Shown piece by piece: positions 20,842-32,773 of a stretch of 64,000 nt of DNA. Each line of letters starts with the position of its first letter. Positions within the stretch are counted from its first letter, which is position 1. The notes beneath the pieces were generated by a model. The model was not told the origin of the DNA and did not search any database. It saw nothing but the letters and a program-made list of their open reading frames with translations. The DNA is from Arctopsyche grandis (lineage: Eukaryota > Arthropoda > Insecta > Trichoptera > Hydropsychidae): contig NC_135361.1 in assembly GCF_051622035.1 (NCBI RefSeq), positions 22,995,205-23,059,204 of the forward strand, given 5' to 3'. The translations under genes were made by a program, and so were the position numbers.

Positions 20842-23800
20842 CCTACACCAATTTTGTTATTGTCATTTTGTCAAACACCCTGTCATTGAAGGGTCGCCCA
20901 ACATCTTAAGTACTTGCGGAGAGTTGACAATGTGAGACACGACACGTTTGTGTTTTATAAATTTTTATTTGTTTACATTAATTTTATTTTTTATGTGCGC
21001 CAATTTTTGCCACCCTTCAAATCCGCCGCCCTAAGGCCATTGCCCAGTTTGACTCCTCCTAGATCTGGATCTGGTTGAAAGAAATTTATTTTAAACAGCA
21101 ACTCGGGTATTATCTGTACGACATTCGATTTCAGGACACGTATGTAGTTTTACGTTTAGATATAGCGGTTGAATCCACATTTTGTTTTATTTTTTTATCG
21201 ATCGTGCAATTTAGGTTGTATGCACTAATGACATTTTTCATTTGTGTGTATGAGTGCGATTTAATTAAAACTTCCGGTGCTCGCCCGCGAAGCAAGACCA
21301 ACTTTACAGATTTATGTGTTGTCGTGGGCGAGTTTTGTTTTCCGATATTCGCCAAATCCCTGGCTCGTTTGTATGCATACAACAGCCATTATTTTGCCGT
21401 TCAGGTCGCACAGGACCTGAAATATCGGCCTGGAAATTGCCCCTCGTTAATAATGCGATCAAACTCCCCCCCCCTTCTAATTTCCTATTCGCCTACAACA
21501 TAAAAAAAATGTAAATTGAGTGTACAATTTCAGTGTCGATATCGGTGTTTCTTTTTTTTTAATTTAGGTGGGTTTATCAGGGGGAGAGTGCTTTTTGTTT
21601 GCTAAAATTTCGATCGTGTGTTGAATTTTTCGAACGAATTTAATGTCAGATTATGGTAATATATTTGAGTTTCATTAAAAAGCTTTGTAATGTTTATATA
21701 TTACGATCACAATATGTCTCAAGTTTATTCATATCTAATGGGGTATGCTACACTTTGAATATTATTGACAGTTTCACGCGTATCAAGACCCGTATTGATA
21801 GTGTAATAGGTTAGTATCGTGGTAATCAGTAGTGTATTTGAGCCGTTTTAAAATCGACGATAATAAGTGGACATAGAATCATAATTCGTATTGACTGTGG
21901 GGAATGTGCCATTGACATAGTCACTGATCCAGTGATCATTATCTAATTCACATCATTTTTATTTATAGTATTATCTTGTTTTAATTTTAATTTATACATA
22001 TACATATGTTACAGTAAGAGTGAAAAGATCGATGATGAATACATTGTCTAGTATACAGGATGTTTGGTAGCTAAGTCCAAAGCCTTAAAGGGTAGATAGC
22101 TCATATCATTTAGAACATTTTGAGCCACACATAACTTACGGTTTGTGTGGTCTTACGGTTTTTTTTTAATTTCATTGTTAAAGATTTTTAGTAAAAACAC
22201 CAAAATCTCACAGTTAATTGCTATACTGCCCAAGTTAAAAGTGCTATGTTAGTCAGTTAATATTTTTTTGTTTGTCTAATGTTTATTCAATCAAATAAAA
22301 ACAAATACAACCATTTGTGTCAACAGAAAAAAAATAATAGAGGCACCTTAAGTTTTCAAATATTTGTCAAGTAGGAAAAATCTGATATTTTTTTGTATTT
22401 AAAAAAATAACAAAAAAAATTTAAGAGGTAAAACCTCTTTGAAAACATGCCTGATTATTGCCCTTTTTTAAGATATCACTCATGCAGATGTCTTGCCAAT
22501 TATCATAATTAAGGTGTAAAACCTAATTGAGGGAGCGCGCCGAACAAAGGCCGTCATTCACAAGCGACTAATTTATCGTTTAATGTCAAATAAAACAAAA
22601 AAAAAAATGATAAAACTATGAATTGAATATGTTCAAATTCCGATTTCAAATGCATACAAGAGTCCTTCGTTTCACTTCCGTTTTGGTAATTTTGGGTTTT
22701 ATCTCTTCTTCAGGGTTTTAAAAGATTTTTATGTTTTTATGATTATCTGTTATTTTGTAATTACTTTTTTTTGTGTAAAAACTCATTTGTTTTAATTTTG
22801 ACGTCAAGATTTTCAAATTTGTTTTTAAACAAAATTATATCAAATGAGTGGAGTTGTTATTTCAGCTGTTGAATACAATAGTATTACCCACATAGAGGAT
22901 TTAGGTAATGTTAAGAATTCAAGATTTTTTTATTGGGATCAAAACATAGAAAGTAGAAAAGTTCATGGTCTGATTTTTATTAATATTTTTTAAATTTTGA
23001 ATTAAGGAGTGATATATTCGAATCACAGTGTACATATATACATATATATTATCGGAATATATATGTACACATGTACATATATATTCCTAGACATGTTCAC
23101 AACAACACTCTCAATTTAGGCGTACAAACGAATTATTCCATTCTCGTGACAACTGTGTTTCGAGTACAACGTACATATGTATGTTACAGTCTGGGAATTT
23201 TGCGAAACGCAAATCGGCCGAAATTCTAGCGAGGAATATATTGCCGTGAAAATACATTCGCACGGGTAAACTTCGGTGATAAACATGGATACTTGTGAGA
23301 GGACGACAACAACAAAAGGTTGTAACCGAGAGGGGACACACCGCAGCCTCTATTTTTCTCCGTGACCCGCCACATTTGTCCCCAAATTCACCCGAGTTTT
23401 GGGGAAACATGGCGGGGCCTAATGAGCAGTGCGGTCCGCAACAACGACATCGCCAACAAAACACGCAAATATCCAATTATTGTACATACTGTGTATCTGT
23501 ATGCACGTTAGGAGGGTATGCGATACCTTGGTACACGCTCGAACCGATGAAAGTGTGAATTTAGTATTTTTTTTTGCTCCATTTCCCTTTATGTGAATGT
23601 AAATACATATGTATTTGTATGCACTGTTTAGATAAATAGGGACAATATATTTTGCACGCTAGAATTGGTAATAGAAAATTGGCGACATTAAAAAATTCGC
23701 CTGACAGAAATCGTATTTGCACGACAAATTTTTTTGTGCTGGCAACATCGACGGCAACCGTTGGCGGCTGAAACAGCTTACAAAATGGCACCGATAGAAA

Positions 23801-23884
23801 AAAGCTTCCTCCACTTGTTCAGAATTTTCATCGTATTCATTTTACCACCCCATTTAAGCCCACTATCCTTCTTCCACCACCATC
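20842..23884. other. Long non-coding stretch
   Basis: No coding region with recognisable product. Simple AT-rich DNA dominates to about 23100. A GC-richer, non-repetitive patch lies at 23130-23560. The open frames there on both strands have no domain and look like chance. ACATATGTACATATGTA-type words occur around 23035-23090. Confidence 0.35.
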
Positions 23885-24020
23885 TCAATATTTCAATAGT
23901 GAGTAGGATGATTTTTGCCAATTTTGATGAGGAACCGTTTTAACAATGAAGTCATATACATTGATAAACTCTGATAAGAAACGGTCGATTTCAGTCGCAA
24001 ATATCCAAGTCTGGATATAT
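23885..24020 (-). mobile_element. Older SINE fragment (central domain)
   Basis: On the minus strand it reads GGATATTTGCGACTGAAATC...CAGAGTTTATCAATG...AAAACGGTTCCTCATC, the SINE central domain. Its head side abuts the AT-rich tail of the next SINE, which seems to have inserted into it. Confidence 0.55.
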
Positions 24021-24029
24021 ATTTTTTAT

Positions 24030-24326
24030 TTTATTTTAAATATGTACCAGTAAGGCCTTACAGGTAACCCTAATGCGCCTTCCTGGCCAATTACAAACAA
24101 TGCAGCATTTACTGAAAACTCGCAAATTAACGAGACATCTATGAATTGTACATAAATCAGAGAAATTGGCAAACTCTGATAGGAAACGATCGACCTGGAG
24201 TCACAAATATCTAAGTCTGACCAGAAGCACTACAGATATAATCTTTTCAATCGAGGTCAGCTCATGGGATTGAACCCGGCGCCTCTCGGTGTTAAGTAGA
24301 AACTTAGCGACCGAGCTATGCTGCTG
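24030..24326 (-). mobile_element. Full-length SINE (head type A)
   Basis: Reading on the minus strand: head AGCCAGCAGCATAGCTCGG, B box GGGTTCAATCCCATG, central domain with GTGACTCCAGGTCGATCG and CAGAGTTTGCCAATTT, 3' part CCAGGAAGGCGCATTAGGG, and tail GGTACATATTTAAAATAAAA. It is the best template in the window for the family at 43521. Confidence 0.75.
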
Positions 24327-24402
24327 GCTATACCTGGAAGCTCAACCCACGGGATCGAACCTTTAGCATTAATAAAACCACCAAGCTATGATCGTGGCTG
24401 AC
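24327..24402 (-). mobile_element. SINE head fragment
   Basis: The minus strand gives CATAGCTTGGTGG and GGTTCGATCCCGTGGG, the A-box and B-box parts of a type A head, directly abutting the full SINE to the left. Only the head survives. Confidence 0.5.
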
Positions 24403-25790
24403 GAAAAATGCAAAAAATATACGGTTCACACAACAGAAAAATAATAAGTTCATCACTTTATTTTTTTTACTATGTCCTATTAAAAAGTTGTATATAGTGC
24501 TATTTGTAAGTTTTACCATGTTTTATTTTGAGTAACATTTATCGCAATAGCCCCCTTCTGCCCACCCTCAAATGACATCTCCGATGTTACATATGTATAT
24601 GTATATTCTTAAATTGAGGTTCATTGCTATGCTAATTTAAGTATAAAGCTTGAAAGTAACATAAACTAAATGAAAAGACTAAAATCCGTTTTTGTAAAGA
24701 GCGAAAGCCAACGACGCTTTTACCCCGAACAGGTCAAAGTGGAGTAATTTTTCATCTGCAAATTAAGTTAATGTGGACTCGGCTGGGCGGCAGGTGTCAT
24801 AATAGTTTCAGATTTTCCGACTAGATTCGCATTTTCTTGTCGTCGCCGGTTTCATTTTAATTAGTCCACGGGATAATGTGCATGCAAATGAAACACTTAT
24901 AGATAACGCTCTAATTAAGCTCGTTGTACCCTCTTCTCCTTCCCTCGCCTTCACCCTCTCACTCGCCTTACAAGCAAGGAGGAGGCTTCGTGGCTCATCC
25001 CTCGGTGGAAAAGCTCACATTATTCGCAGGAATGTACCGCGACCATAACTCAGATCCTGCAAACGCACCGTTATCCCTTATTATAGAGATTATCTCGACC
25101 CGTAAATCATATTTAAGATAATTGCCGAAAAGTTCAAAAGACCACACGCATACACATATTAATATTATCTACATTACCTACCGTTTTTTTAGACTTTAAT
25201 ATTTTAAATTTACCATATAATAGTTGAAGATTGCAATTGAAGCAATATTAAATAAATGGATTTTTATTGCATTCCGATTAAATGAAATTTATTTGGGAAA
25301 GGTTCTTATATCTAGTGGTTTCTTGTTTGCGTTCTGGAGTGGGAATACTCATAGTATGTACTAAAATCAAGTGGAATAAAAAATATGAGCAATAAAAAAT
25401 CTTGTAACTCATAATTCATAAAAATTATATGAGGTTTTATCTTGTAATAAATAAATAAATGCTGGGATAGCTCGAAATTGATGAGGATATCAAATCGTAA
25501 GGGCAGATCAATCATAGATATTTTTACTTATTAATACAGGTGCTTGTTGATATTGAAAGAATTTCCGTAATGATTGCATAATAATCAATATCCTCAATTA
25601 TAAGTAGTATCTTATTATTTAAATTTTTAAAATAAAAGGGCTACATAGGAATGTAAAGCACTGATAGGACTGAATTTTACATTTATTTCAGACACTTGAG
25701 TTTATGTTTACCATTTAATAGTGATTGATCCTTGCAATTTGAGATTAGTTTTGTGGGTTACACTCGAGTCGTAGTTTGGGACCTCTGGTC

Positions 25791-25793
<3 letters not shown>
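24403..25793. other. Non-coding stretch
   Basis: No gene. 24680-25110 is somewhat GC-richer and non-repetitive; the rest is AT-rich. Confidence 0.35.
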
Positions 25794-25887
<94 letters not shown>

Positions 25888-25888
25888 G
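25794..25888. repeat. (TA)n microsatellite
   Basis: About 95 bp of almost pure TA dinucleotide. Confidence 0.95.
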
Positions 25889-26000
25889 TAATACTATAAT
25901 AATGACATAAAATTCATTTTATTTTCGATGCGAAGTACTTCAACGTATTAAAGTAAATATTTATTTATCAGAAGTATTATATGTAAAGAGCGAACCCAGA

Positions 26001-26099
26001 GCGCGCTGTCCATTGTTCACATGTTGTAAATGCATTGTTAAAGGTTTGCCGAACCTTTTTTACAAAGAATTTACAATAATTGAACAATAGACGGCGCGC
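26001..26099. mobile_element. 99-bp hairpin MITE
   Basis: The arms pair almost completely. GCGCGCTGTCCATTGTTCA at the left is the reverse complement, with one mismatch, of TGAACAATAGACGGCGCGC at the right. TTGTAAAT pairs with ATTTACAA, and the apex is AAAGGTT-tgccg-AACCTTT. The whole element is one imperfect palindrome. A half copy is at 1255-1345. Confidence 0.65.
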
Positions 26100-26224
26100 T
26101 TCCTGTCCTACCTCTAATTATATGTATGTATATAAACAAGTGTTATGCCCGTTGAAATTTCAACGGATGGTTTCGGAAACAAATTGATACATGATTTAAA
26201 ATAAAGTTATAATACGTATAGTAA

Positions 26225-26300
26225 TAATTAATCGGAATCGGAACTAAAACAGAAATCAGGAATCGGAACTGAAACAGGGATCGGTATCCGGAACTGAAAA
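26225..26300. repeat. Minisatellite array, left remnant
   Basis: Repeats of the type AATCGGAACTGAAACAGG. The same array continues at 35058-35450 on the other side of the LINE, so the LINE inserted into one array. Confidence 0.75.
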
Positions 26301-28676
26301 TTATTTTATTTTTTTATTTATTTATTTATTCATATACATATATTTACAGGATATAATGTTTATTACAAAGTTGGACATGTATTCCTTATCAGATAAGAGT
26401 AGCTCTTGTGCCTGATAAGGGAGCTACGATTCTATTATAAATTCTTAAAATCTATTATAATATTTTTTATATAAAAATTACATTAAAATTTTTCAGTGCA
26501 AGTTTTTTTTGAAAAAGTGTTTAATTTTTTTTACTTGTTCTGTTTGGTTAACAATACAGCGCAATTCAGAAGGGAGATTATTATAGTTATTTATGGCTTG
26601 GAAAATATAATGGTTTTGCATTTGTGTTGTTTTAAAATTTGGTGTGATAAATCGGTTTCCATTTCTCATTAGTTTATAAAATTCTTGATATTCTTTGTTA
26701 TTTTTTTCTTTACACATTTTTATAATGGAAGCTTGCTTAAATATGTCATCGATATTTGGTACTGGAAATAGTTTAAAAAGCGATTTTGTCGAGAAAGTAG
26801 AGTTTTTTTTAAGTATTACTTTTATAATAATTTTTTGCGAAACTTTTACTGAATTTAGATTGCTTTTGTAGGATCCTCCCCAACCTATAATTCCATAGAT
26901 AAGCAGAGAGTGGACAAGGGCATAATACACATTTTTTATTATTTTCACATTTAAAATATTTCTTAACCTAACAAATATATATATACATTTCCTTATTCTC
27001 TTTACTAGCTCTGTAATATGGCTTGTCCATTTCATGTTTTGATCAATGATAACACCGAGATATTTAATTTCAGAAGAAGAGTTGATTACAGTACAAACAG
27101 GATCATGTAGTTTACAGTTTACATAGTCACATTTTTCATCATGGATTATAATATTAACTTTTTCTATAGGTATTTTTTGTAATGAGAATAATATATATGT
27201 TGTTTTTTTTTGCATTAAGTGTAAGTAGGTTATTATCAAACCATGATTTTAAAGTATTAATATCTTCATTTGCAAGTTTGTTAACTATTTCCCAAGTTTG
27301 GCCTTTTACTAATAATACAGTATCATCTGCATAAGAGATTAAATCACCCTTTATTTTCTGTTGGAAAATGTCATTTACATATATTAGAAAAAGTAATGGT
27401 CCGAGGACCGTGCCTTGAGGAATGCCAAATATACTTGTAAGTGGTGTACTATATGTTTGATTTAATTTTACAATTTGAGGTCTGTCTGTTAAATAGCTTT
27501 CTATCCATTTAAGGGCTATGAGGTCAATGCCATTTTCTTTTAATTTTAATACAAGTTTTTATGGGAAATGCTGTCAAATGCTTTTTTTAAGTCAATGAAA
27601 ATTCCTATACATTTATTTGATTTGTCTAAGGTACTCTGGATAATACATGAAATTTTTGCAATGGCATCTTGGGTACTTTTTCCCTCTGTGAATCCGAATT
27701 GATTTTCATTTATGATCGAGTTATTTTTTATAAACAGAGTTAGTCTTTTTTTAGCAATTTTTTCAAAAATTTTCGATATATTTGATAAGAGTGAAATAGG
27801 TCTATAATTAGAGATATCCTCTGGGTTACCAGATTTAAATATTGGAATAATTATGGTTTTTTTATATGTGATCGGGAAAATTCCCGTTTTAAAGCTATTG
27901 TTTATAATATGAGAGATTGGTGTAGAAACGTAATTTTTAATTATTTTTAGTGTTTTTACGGAGAGACCATCAAAACCCGAAGCAGAGCCACCTCGCATAT
28001 TTGATATAATTTGTACTATTTCAGACGGATTGGTTGGTTCGAAGAGATCTAGTTTAGTTTCTATGTTCGCAGTTTTTTCAATATAATTTTTTTTTTTTTT
28101 TACAGTAATTTTATCAGCTAGATTCTTTCCAACATTTGCAAAGAAATCGTTAAAAGCGTTTGCTCCTTTTTTGGGTTCCTCAGTACAGTTTATTATATTT
28201 TTGTTTTGTATTATATTTTTTATGGTATTACTTTTAGTTTTCTGTTTATTTTCCAGAATTTCATTGATTATTATCCAAACTTTCTTACTGTCGTTTTCAG
28301 AATCATCAAGTTTGTTTTTATAATATTTTTCTTTAGTATTTTTTATGAGAGAAACTAATTTATTTTTGTATCTTCTAAAATGATTAATTAATTTTATATC
28401 TAGTGGTTTTTTTTTTGTTTCTTTGTAAAGCCTTTCTTTATGTCTTATAGATACCACTAGTCCATGTGTTATCCACAGTTTGATTTTACGAAATTTTGTT
28501 GAGTTTCTTATTTGAATAATTTTTTTCGAGTCATTAATATACTTTGTTAATCTATTTTCAAATATTTCACAGCACTCGTTAACGTTATCATTTTGGAGAA
28601 TATCTAACCAAAGTTCATATGACAATTTATTTATCAAAGATACATTATTAATAACAGATATTTCATTATTAGTATT

Positions 28677-28795
28677 TATTTATTTATTTATTTTATTTAT
28701 TTTATTTATTTTATTTATTTTATTTATTTTATTTATTTTATTTATTTTATTTATTTTATTTATTTTATTAATTGAAAAATCAACAGACAGGATGT
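28677..28795 (-). mobile_element. 119-bp LINE 3' end insertion, almost all tail
   Basis: It consists of a 30-bp LINE 3' end, the same as that at 3930-3960, plus about 90 bp of TTTTA/TTTA repeat (plus strand). A six-bp target duplication AGTATT flanks it (28671-28676, 28796-28801). An extreme 5' truncation. Confidence 0.8.
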
Positions 28796-29213
28796 AGTAT
28801 TAGAAGTTTGTTTGTAATGTTGATTTATCGTCTGAGCTGTCATTGAAATATAATGTAGCATAATCATGTAATGGTCGGTAATTGAAGTTTTTATAATTCC
28901 CGAGTTTATATTATTTATATCTTTTATATTTGTGAAAATATGATCGATGCACGATGGACGTTGCCCATTTATGTTTCTAGTGTAAGAGTAAATACATGGT
29001 ACAAAATTTAATTCCGCCATCATGTTTAGGTAGTTATCTTTGTTCTTCGATGTGTAATCGTGCGATATATTTAAATTTATGTCACCTAAAATTATTGCAT
29101 TTGCGTTTTTAAATTTTAATAATATTTGTCTTAGTTCTTCTATAAACAAACAGACAGTAGATGATTGCGTTCTATATATAGGGATAATATCATTTTTTTT
29201 GTTATAATACTTA

Positions 29214-29853
29214 TGTACAGACTCCAGGGATGTTCAACTCGAGAGCACCCCGGAAGTCGTTTTTCTGAGATAGCTAGTGGTAAGCTTGGGCGGGGCTGGT
29301 TTCCTCAAGGTGCCTTCCTTCGTCGTCGGTGGTCTGGTCTCTGCTGATGTCGGCTGCTCTGCTATGTCCCTTTCTCCTTCGTAATGTGCGTGGGATGCGT
29401 GATGTGGAAAAAGGGAGGAAATTGTATAATAATAAAAACAGGTTGTAATTCTGTTTGTATGGTGACTGTATTTTATATATGTATAAATACAGAGAATAAG
29501 CAGGGGGGGGGGGGGAGTCCGTCGTGAAATTAGCGCGCACGTGTTCGAGAGGTTATGATAACTTCACTCCTCACGTGACTACGTGATCTGACTTCGACGA
29601 AGAAAGACCAGGATTTCCTCACTTCTCACCGGACGTATACTGAAGCTGTACTTCCAGTATCGTCTGCCGATCCAGGCTGAGCTGATCGGGACTCGGTGGT
29701 GGGAACAAACTCGGTAGCGAACAGAGATGTTCACTCGACCGAAGCAGAAAACGAATAGGAGGCGGGGACGCGCGCTCGGCGCCGATCTCCCTCCAAAACG
29801 GCTCCTTTGGTCGTAACGCCACGAAAGCTGACCATGAAGACTTGGTCGGAACA
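29214..29853 (-). repeat. BEL 3' LTR (640 bp)
   Basis: Direct repeat of the 5' LTR with a 13-base G run at 29503-29515. The near identity points to a recent insertion or recent gene conversion. Confidence 0.92.
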
Positions 29854-30298
29854 TACTCCCCCCGTTGGAAGTCAGAGGATCGAATTCCAAAACAAACAAG
29901 AATTAATGGTGCACAAGCGACTAATGAAATACACAAAAACCAAGCAAATAAGCAAAAAAATAACAACAAAATAAAAAACAACACAACAAAATAACCCAGT
30001 CAGCAAACAAAATAACATTAGTCCACCGTCAGTTTCCCATCCTACATAAGCAGCTGACTAAGCCGGCAAGAAACAAACAAAAAATAGACAAACAAACAAC
30101 CAAAACACCAACAAATAACCAACACCAATGCTAGGTAACAATATTGTTCAACCGTTATATGTCCCAATCTATCCTGATAGCTCCATTACAAAGCACCAAT
30201 CAAACCAACAAGAGAAGCATAAAAGAAAAGCAACTCAAAAACTTAAGTTAAAACACATAAACTGAATCCACAACACAGATACAAACAACGCGCCAACT

Positions 30299-32599
30299 TT
30301 AATGTGGGACGTTATGAACGTTCGCCACACCGTTGCACAAATTCACTGAGTGCTGCTCGACTGGCAGTCGAGCTACTCGCCGGACTGCTCGCTTGGTGTT
30401 GCTGATGGAGGAGTAGTAGGACCTACTCCTGTGCCCCTGTCTGCCAGGGGCCGCTGCTGCATGTGCTGGTGTGGTAGCACCCTCGCTCCGGGTTGATCGA
30501 CCAGATCCTCCTGCTGTTGCGCAACTAGTGGTGCGCCAACTAGGAACTGGCCAGGAGTTATGGGAGCTGGGTTGGGAAGGTCGAAAGATGTGAGGGTTAA
30601 AGGGCGCGGGTACATTGCGCTTCGGCAAGCGGAATCTTCGTTCCGCGTAAATACGCGATTCGTCCAGGGGACGCGTAACTGTCTTGACTGGACGTCTCGC
30701 GCCAAAACAAGATAACGGATCACGACCCGTTGTGTGATGGCAATTCCGAGAATCGCTTGAAACTGTGGGCGCTTCTAGAGAGCCGCCCAATATCCAGCCG
30801 AAAGCTGTATTCATCATCGCGATGCGTCCTCCTCTGTCACCGCGTGACTTGGAGGGAACTAAAATGGTACGTTTGCCATTGCGTAACATCGCATGATAGG
30901 CGTCGCTGCCTATCACCATATCCACTGTACCGGGAATATCGAATGACGGATCGGCAAGGGGGAGATGAAGCGGCAAATGGCTCCGAATCTCGGACACGTT
31001 GCGCGATGGAAGTTGATTCGCGATCTCGGGCATGATTGCGCAATCGAGATCAACACTGGAGCCCTGATTGGGGATGCGCGGTAGAATTCGAATTACCGCG
31101 CCACTAGTAATGGACGTCCTATTTGAACCTATTCCTACCAGGTTGACGTCCATCCTTTTCGACTTTAAGGCGAGTCGCCTTCTTAAGTCTTCAGAGATGA
31201 GGTTGAGTTCGGAGCCGTTATCTAACAATGCTCGAACCTTGTGCGAACGCCCATCTCCGCCGCGAACTTGTACTTCCACGGTGGATAACAGGAGAGTTCG
31301 GGCGTGAGAAGGCGATACGCGTCTCACCGAGTGTAAAACCAACGATGATTTTACGGGTTTGGCGTTCTCTGATTTCTTGGGGCTCCGATAATGTTTGGCC
31401 TTATTTGAAGGCGAAGTTTGGTATGGAGTTGAGTCATGTAACATGGTGTGATGGGCATGACCGCATTTGAAGCATCTCTGCTTTGTTTGGCACGCGTGAA
31501 CTATGTGCCCTGGCCTCAAGCAGTTGAGACATAGTCGACGTTTTATGGCGTTCGACCTACGCTCATCACCGCTCATTTGGCGGAATGATGGACACGCTAG
31601 CAGAGAATGACTTCCGCTGCAACTGATGCAGGAGGGGCGTTCCCTCCTCACATGCAGAACTGCTGCATTCGGATTCGTAATGGTTCTTGGTCGAGGATTC
31701 GACTCGCCTTTTAAGACGAAGTCGGCATTTTCCATCGATTGGCACTGGCACGTTAGAAAATGCATTATTTTGCTAAACGTGCAGTCTTCATACTTGGGAG
31801 TCTGAAGCTCCCATTGCTGAAGTGTACTCCGGTCGAGTTTTCTGGTGATAAACATCACCAGAATCTCGTTCCAGGTCTCGACCCGGACGCCCAAGTTAAC
31901 GAGCGCACGTACATGCATGTTGGCATCATCTATGAGACGACGCAGACTGACGTGATTGTTGCTCACGACTGGCTCGGCTTCAAGCAATGCCTGAAGGTGA
32001 TACTGAACAACAATTTTTTTGTTGTTATAGCGTTGATCCAAAATGGACCACGCGCTCGTAAATGAATCTGAAGCTAATTCCAAGCCGTCAACTAAACGTT
32101 GGGGCTCTCCTTTTAGGCTTCCTAGTAAGTATTGGAACCGGGCGATTTGCGAACTCTCGCCGGCCATAGCGGCCAAGAAGCGTTGTGAAAAAAGCGGCCA
32201 ATTTTGGACGTTGCCTTCGAAGGTGGGCAACTCCAAACGGGGCAATTTTATTGCCGAATTTGATTGCGGTACAGGTGACATTGTGAGGTTAGCGCCATCT
32301 AACGGTGAAGCGCTCAATTGCGGCTCACGCAAATTGATTGCTACGGTGCATCGCACGAAGGCGGCCATATGCTCCCTATCAAATAGGTCCACGACGGATT
32401 CGGAGGCCTGCGCCTCTTCTTGGTCCAGCTCGTTTATCTGAGCTTGGATCGCTTCGAATTCAGACAGTAATGGTCTGATTGTTTCGAGCCTGATTCTGAG
32501 CTCGAAGATGCTCAGATCGTCCCCCAATTGATTCGCGTTTCTCGTTAACCAAGCGCGAATTCTTTTCCGCGTATTTTTAAGCGTACTCAAAGACGCCAT
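30299..32599 (-). CDS. BEL Gag-protease polyprotein (deleted pol)
   Basis: 766 codons open from ATG at 32599. Residues about 1-110 are a coiled Gag N-terminus (LETIRPLLSEFEAIQAQI). About 115-290 is the DUF1759 Gag core (LPRLELPTFEGNVQNWPLF). About 320-390 are Cys-His knuckles (CLNCLRPGHIVHAC, CFKCGHAHHTMLH). About 430-620 is the DUF1758 aspartic protease with ALLDNGSELNLIS (active site D-N-G, where D-S/T/P-G is usual) and AFGWILGG. Then CHHTTGRDPLS, the usual linker to RT, appears, but RT does not follow. Codons below about 30625 are out of frame with the integrase tail underneath and are probably not native protein. The cleavage enzyme may be weakened by the active-site change; that is inference. 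Confidence 0.8.
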   Translation of the reverse strand: MASLSTLKNTRKRIRAWLTRNANQLGDDLSIFELRIRLETIRPLLSEFEAIQAQINELDQEEAQASESVVDLFDREHMAAFVRCTVAINLREPQLSASPLDGANLTMSPVPQSNSAIKLPRLELPTFEGNVQNWPLFSQRFLAAMAGESSQIARFQYLLGSLKGEPQRLVDGLELASDSFTSAWSILDQRYNNKKIVVQYHLQALLEAEPVVSNNHVSLRRLIDDANMHVRALVNLGVRVETWNEILVMFITRKLDRSTLQQWELQTPKYEDCTFSKIMHFLTCQCQSMENADFVLKGESNPRPRTITNPNAAVLHVRRERPSCISCSGSHSLLACPSFRQMSGDERRSNAIKRRLCLNCLRPGHIVHACQTKQRCFKCGHAHHTMLHDSTPYQTSPSNKAKHYRSPKKSENAKPVKSSLVLHSVRRVSPSHARTLLLSTVEVQVRGGDGRSHKVRALLDNGSELNLISEDLRRRLALKSKRMDVNLVGIGSNRTSITSGAVIRILPRIPNQGSSVDLDCAIMPEIANQLPSRNVSEIRSHLPLHLPLADPSFDIPGTVDMVIGSDAYHAMLRNGKRTILVPSKSRGDRGGRIAMMNTAFGWILGGSLEAPTVSSDSRNCHHTTGRDPLSCFGARRPVKTVTRPLDESRIYAERRFRLPKRNVPAPFNPHIFRPSQPSSHNSWPVPSWRTTSCATAGGSGRSTRSEGATTPAHAAAAPGRQGHRSRSYYSSISNTKRAVRRVARLPVEQHSVNLCNGVANVHNVPH
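30373..30640 (-). pseudogene. BEL integrase C-terminal remnant
   Basis: In a frame different from Gag the minus strand reads RPLTLTSFDLPNPAPITPG followed by QFLVGAPL, the last conserved block of BEL integrase (PLTPGHFLIGRPL). It lies directly after the protease linker, so a single large deletion of about 3 kb is likely, with the joint near 30625. Confidence 0.7.
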
Positions 32600-32773
32600 T
32601 ATTGAAATGCGACGAAATCAAACAAAGGAAAAAATGGACGCGGGAAAAAACAAAATGGACGTTGACGACCAAAAAAAATAGCAACAACAACAGAAAAATG
32701 CTAATTACGACCAACCTGGATTCGACGACGTTGGAAGACCAGCTCTGAAGACATACGGAATCGAAGGACCAAA

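Noticed and set aside
23111-23558. Overlapping open frames on both strands
   Set aside because: GC-richer patch with chance open frames; no domain on either strand.
29579-29984. Open frames of over 100 codons over the BEL LTRs
   Set aside because: They repeat in both LTRs and have no domain; LTR sequence rather than protein.
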